Positions 63,399 to 64,000 of a stretch of 64,000 nucleotides of DNA are shown piece after piece. The stretch lies in assembly GCF_024198175.1 (NCBI RefSeq), contig NZ_JAJVKV010000003.1, forward strand, positions 434,001-498,000. The letters run 5' to 3'. The stretch's first letter is position 1, and every line of letters begins with the position of its first letter. The position numbers were made by a program, and so were the translations under genes. The notes below the pieces were generated by a model that was given only the letters and a program-made list of their open reading frames with translations, was not told where the DNA came from and searched no databases. Origin of the DNA: Pyxidicoccus xibeiensis (lineage in GTDB: Bacteria > Myxococcota > Myxococcia > Myxococcales > Myxococcaceae).

Positions 63399-64000
63399 AT
63401 GCTCCCCTCCCCTGTCTCCCTCGTCCTGGTCCTGACGCTCTGGGTGGGCCTGCCCGTCCAGGCGCTCGCGGCAGAGGCTTCCGGGGCCGCGCCGGATGCG
63501 CGGCTCCGGGAACGACTGGATGTCGCGGAGGCGTTCAGCCGCCTTCCGTTCCATATCCACGACAGCCTGGTTGCTCCGCGCTGGCTCCGTGACGGCGACC
63601 GGGTCGTCTTCTGGGCGCGGGAGGGGAAGGACGGCGGAACCTGGGTGCTGGCCCATGCGCGCACGGGTGAGCTGAAGCCCCTGCTGTCCGGCGAGGAGCT
63701 GCGAGCGCAGCTCTCCCGGCTGCTGGGCAAGCCCGTCCAGGCGCCCCGGTTCTTCGAGGTGGCCATCACCCCGGACGAGCAGGGCATCGTGTTCCGGCTG
63801 GAGGGGCGGAGCTTCAGGCTGGGGCTGACGGGCGGCCAGGTCACCGCGCTGGAGCAGGACGACCGGACGGCCTGGGCCCTGTCCCGCGAGCATTTCCTGG
63901 CGCCCCGGGGAGGAGCGGTCGCCGTGCGGCGCGAGCGCGGCTTCGCGGTGCTGGGCGCGGACGGCGGCACGGTGGTGGAGCGTGCCGGAGAAGAACACCT
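63399..64000 (+). CDS. S9-type peptidase, N-terminal part (runs off window)
   Basis: About 200 residues are visible, open to the window end. The ATG at 63399 starts a signal peptide (VSLVLVLTLWVGLPVQALA, cut near AEASG). The mature part begins LRERLDVAEAFSRLPFHIHD and then has beta-propeller-like strands (RVVFWAREGKDGGTWVLAHA, IVFRLEGRSFRLGLTGGQV), as in the N-terminal domain of DPP IV/prolyl oligopeptidase enzymes. The catalytic domain would lie beyond 64000. It is divergent from the LysR gene. The S9 call rests on the propeller pattern only. Confidence 0.65.
   Translation, partial: MLPSPVSLVLVLTLWVGLPVQALAAEASGAAPDARLRERLDVAEAFSRLPFHIHDSLVAPRWLRDGDRVVFWAREGKDGGTWVLAHARTGELKPLLSGEELRAQLSRLLGKPVQAPRFFEVAITPDEQGIVFRLEGRSFRLGLTGGQVTALEQDDRTAWALSREHFLAPRGGAVAVRRERGFAVLGADGGTVVERAGEEH

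Overview
The window is bacterial chromosome with very high G+C and strong third-position G/C bias. The gene content points to a myxobacterium of the Myxococcaceae (Myxococcus, Pyxidicoccus or Corallococcus type). Supporting signs are a DUF2378/TIGR02265 gene, a DUF1592-DUF1552 gene pair, TIGR02996 and TIGR02270 families, many lipoproteins and several ECF sigma factors. No rRNA, CRISPR array or intact insertion sequence was seen.

Bases 1-6505 are core-like. They hold the tail of a polysaccharide export gene and a minus-strand, tightly packed set that looks like a murein-recycling operon: LD-carboxypeptidase, beta-lactamase-fold hydrolase, Mpl ligase, TlpA-like lipoprotein and inositol monophosphatase. 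An rRNA methyltransferase gene lies upstream.

Bases 6669-15063 look like a genomic island at a tRNA-Asn gene. A broken tyrosine integrase and gene debris are followed by a compact type VI secretion accessory/effector module: DUF6484, TIGR02270, DUF2169, a ketosynthase-like protein, a PAAR-like effector and a probable immunity protein. No Hcp, VgrG, sheath or baseplate genes are present, so the module must use an apparatus encoded elsewhere.

Bases 15181-36138 mix an ECF sigma/FecR operon, a DUF1592/DUF1552 pair, a leucine-rich repeat protein and a MarR regulator with a striking palindromic operator. They also carry an ECF41-type sigma factor with its partner gene and a matching promoter, redox genes (cupin/carboxymuconolactone protein, aldo/keto reductase), an S41 protease with a collagen-like insert, a RidA protein and a UvrA-like ABC protein.

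Bases 36593-45688 are the most notable part. Eight minus-strand genes in one apparent operon encode two fatty acyl-AMP ligases, two acyl carrier proteins, three different membrane desaturases and an alpha/beta hydrolase. The order ligase-desaturase-desaturase-carrier-desaturase-hydrolase matches my recollection of bacterial polyyne (polyacetylene) clusters, so this may be a myxobacterial alkyne/polyyne pathway. A second ligase-carrier pair and a paralogous hydrolase make it unlike the cases I know.

Bases 46028-64000 carry a TetR regulator with operator-like repeats facing a lipoprotein gene, a GH16-type secreted hydrolase with two golvesin-like domains, an oxidoreductase, an M28 peptidase and a WD40 protein. 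They continue with an SDR/HxlR pair, a second ECF sigma factor coupled to a DHFR-like gene, a 1114-residue coiled-coil protein with a candidate Cys-His-Asp site, and a LysR regulator facing an S9-type peptidase gene that runs off the window. Several gene remnants (integrase, esterase, PdxR-like, VOC) show repeated gain and decay.
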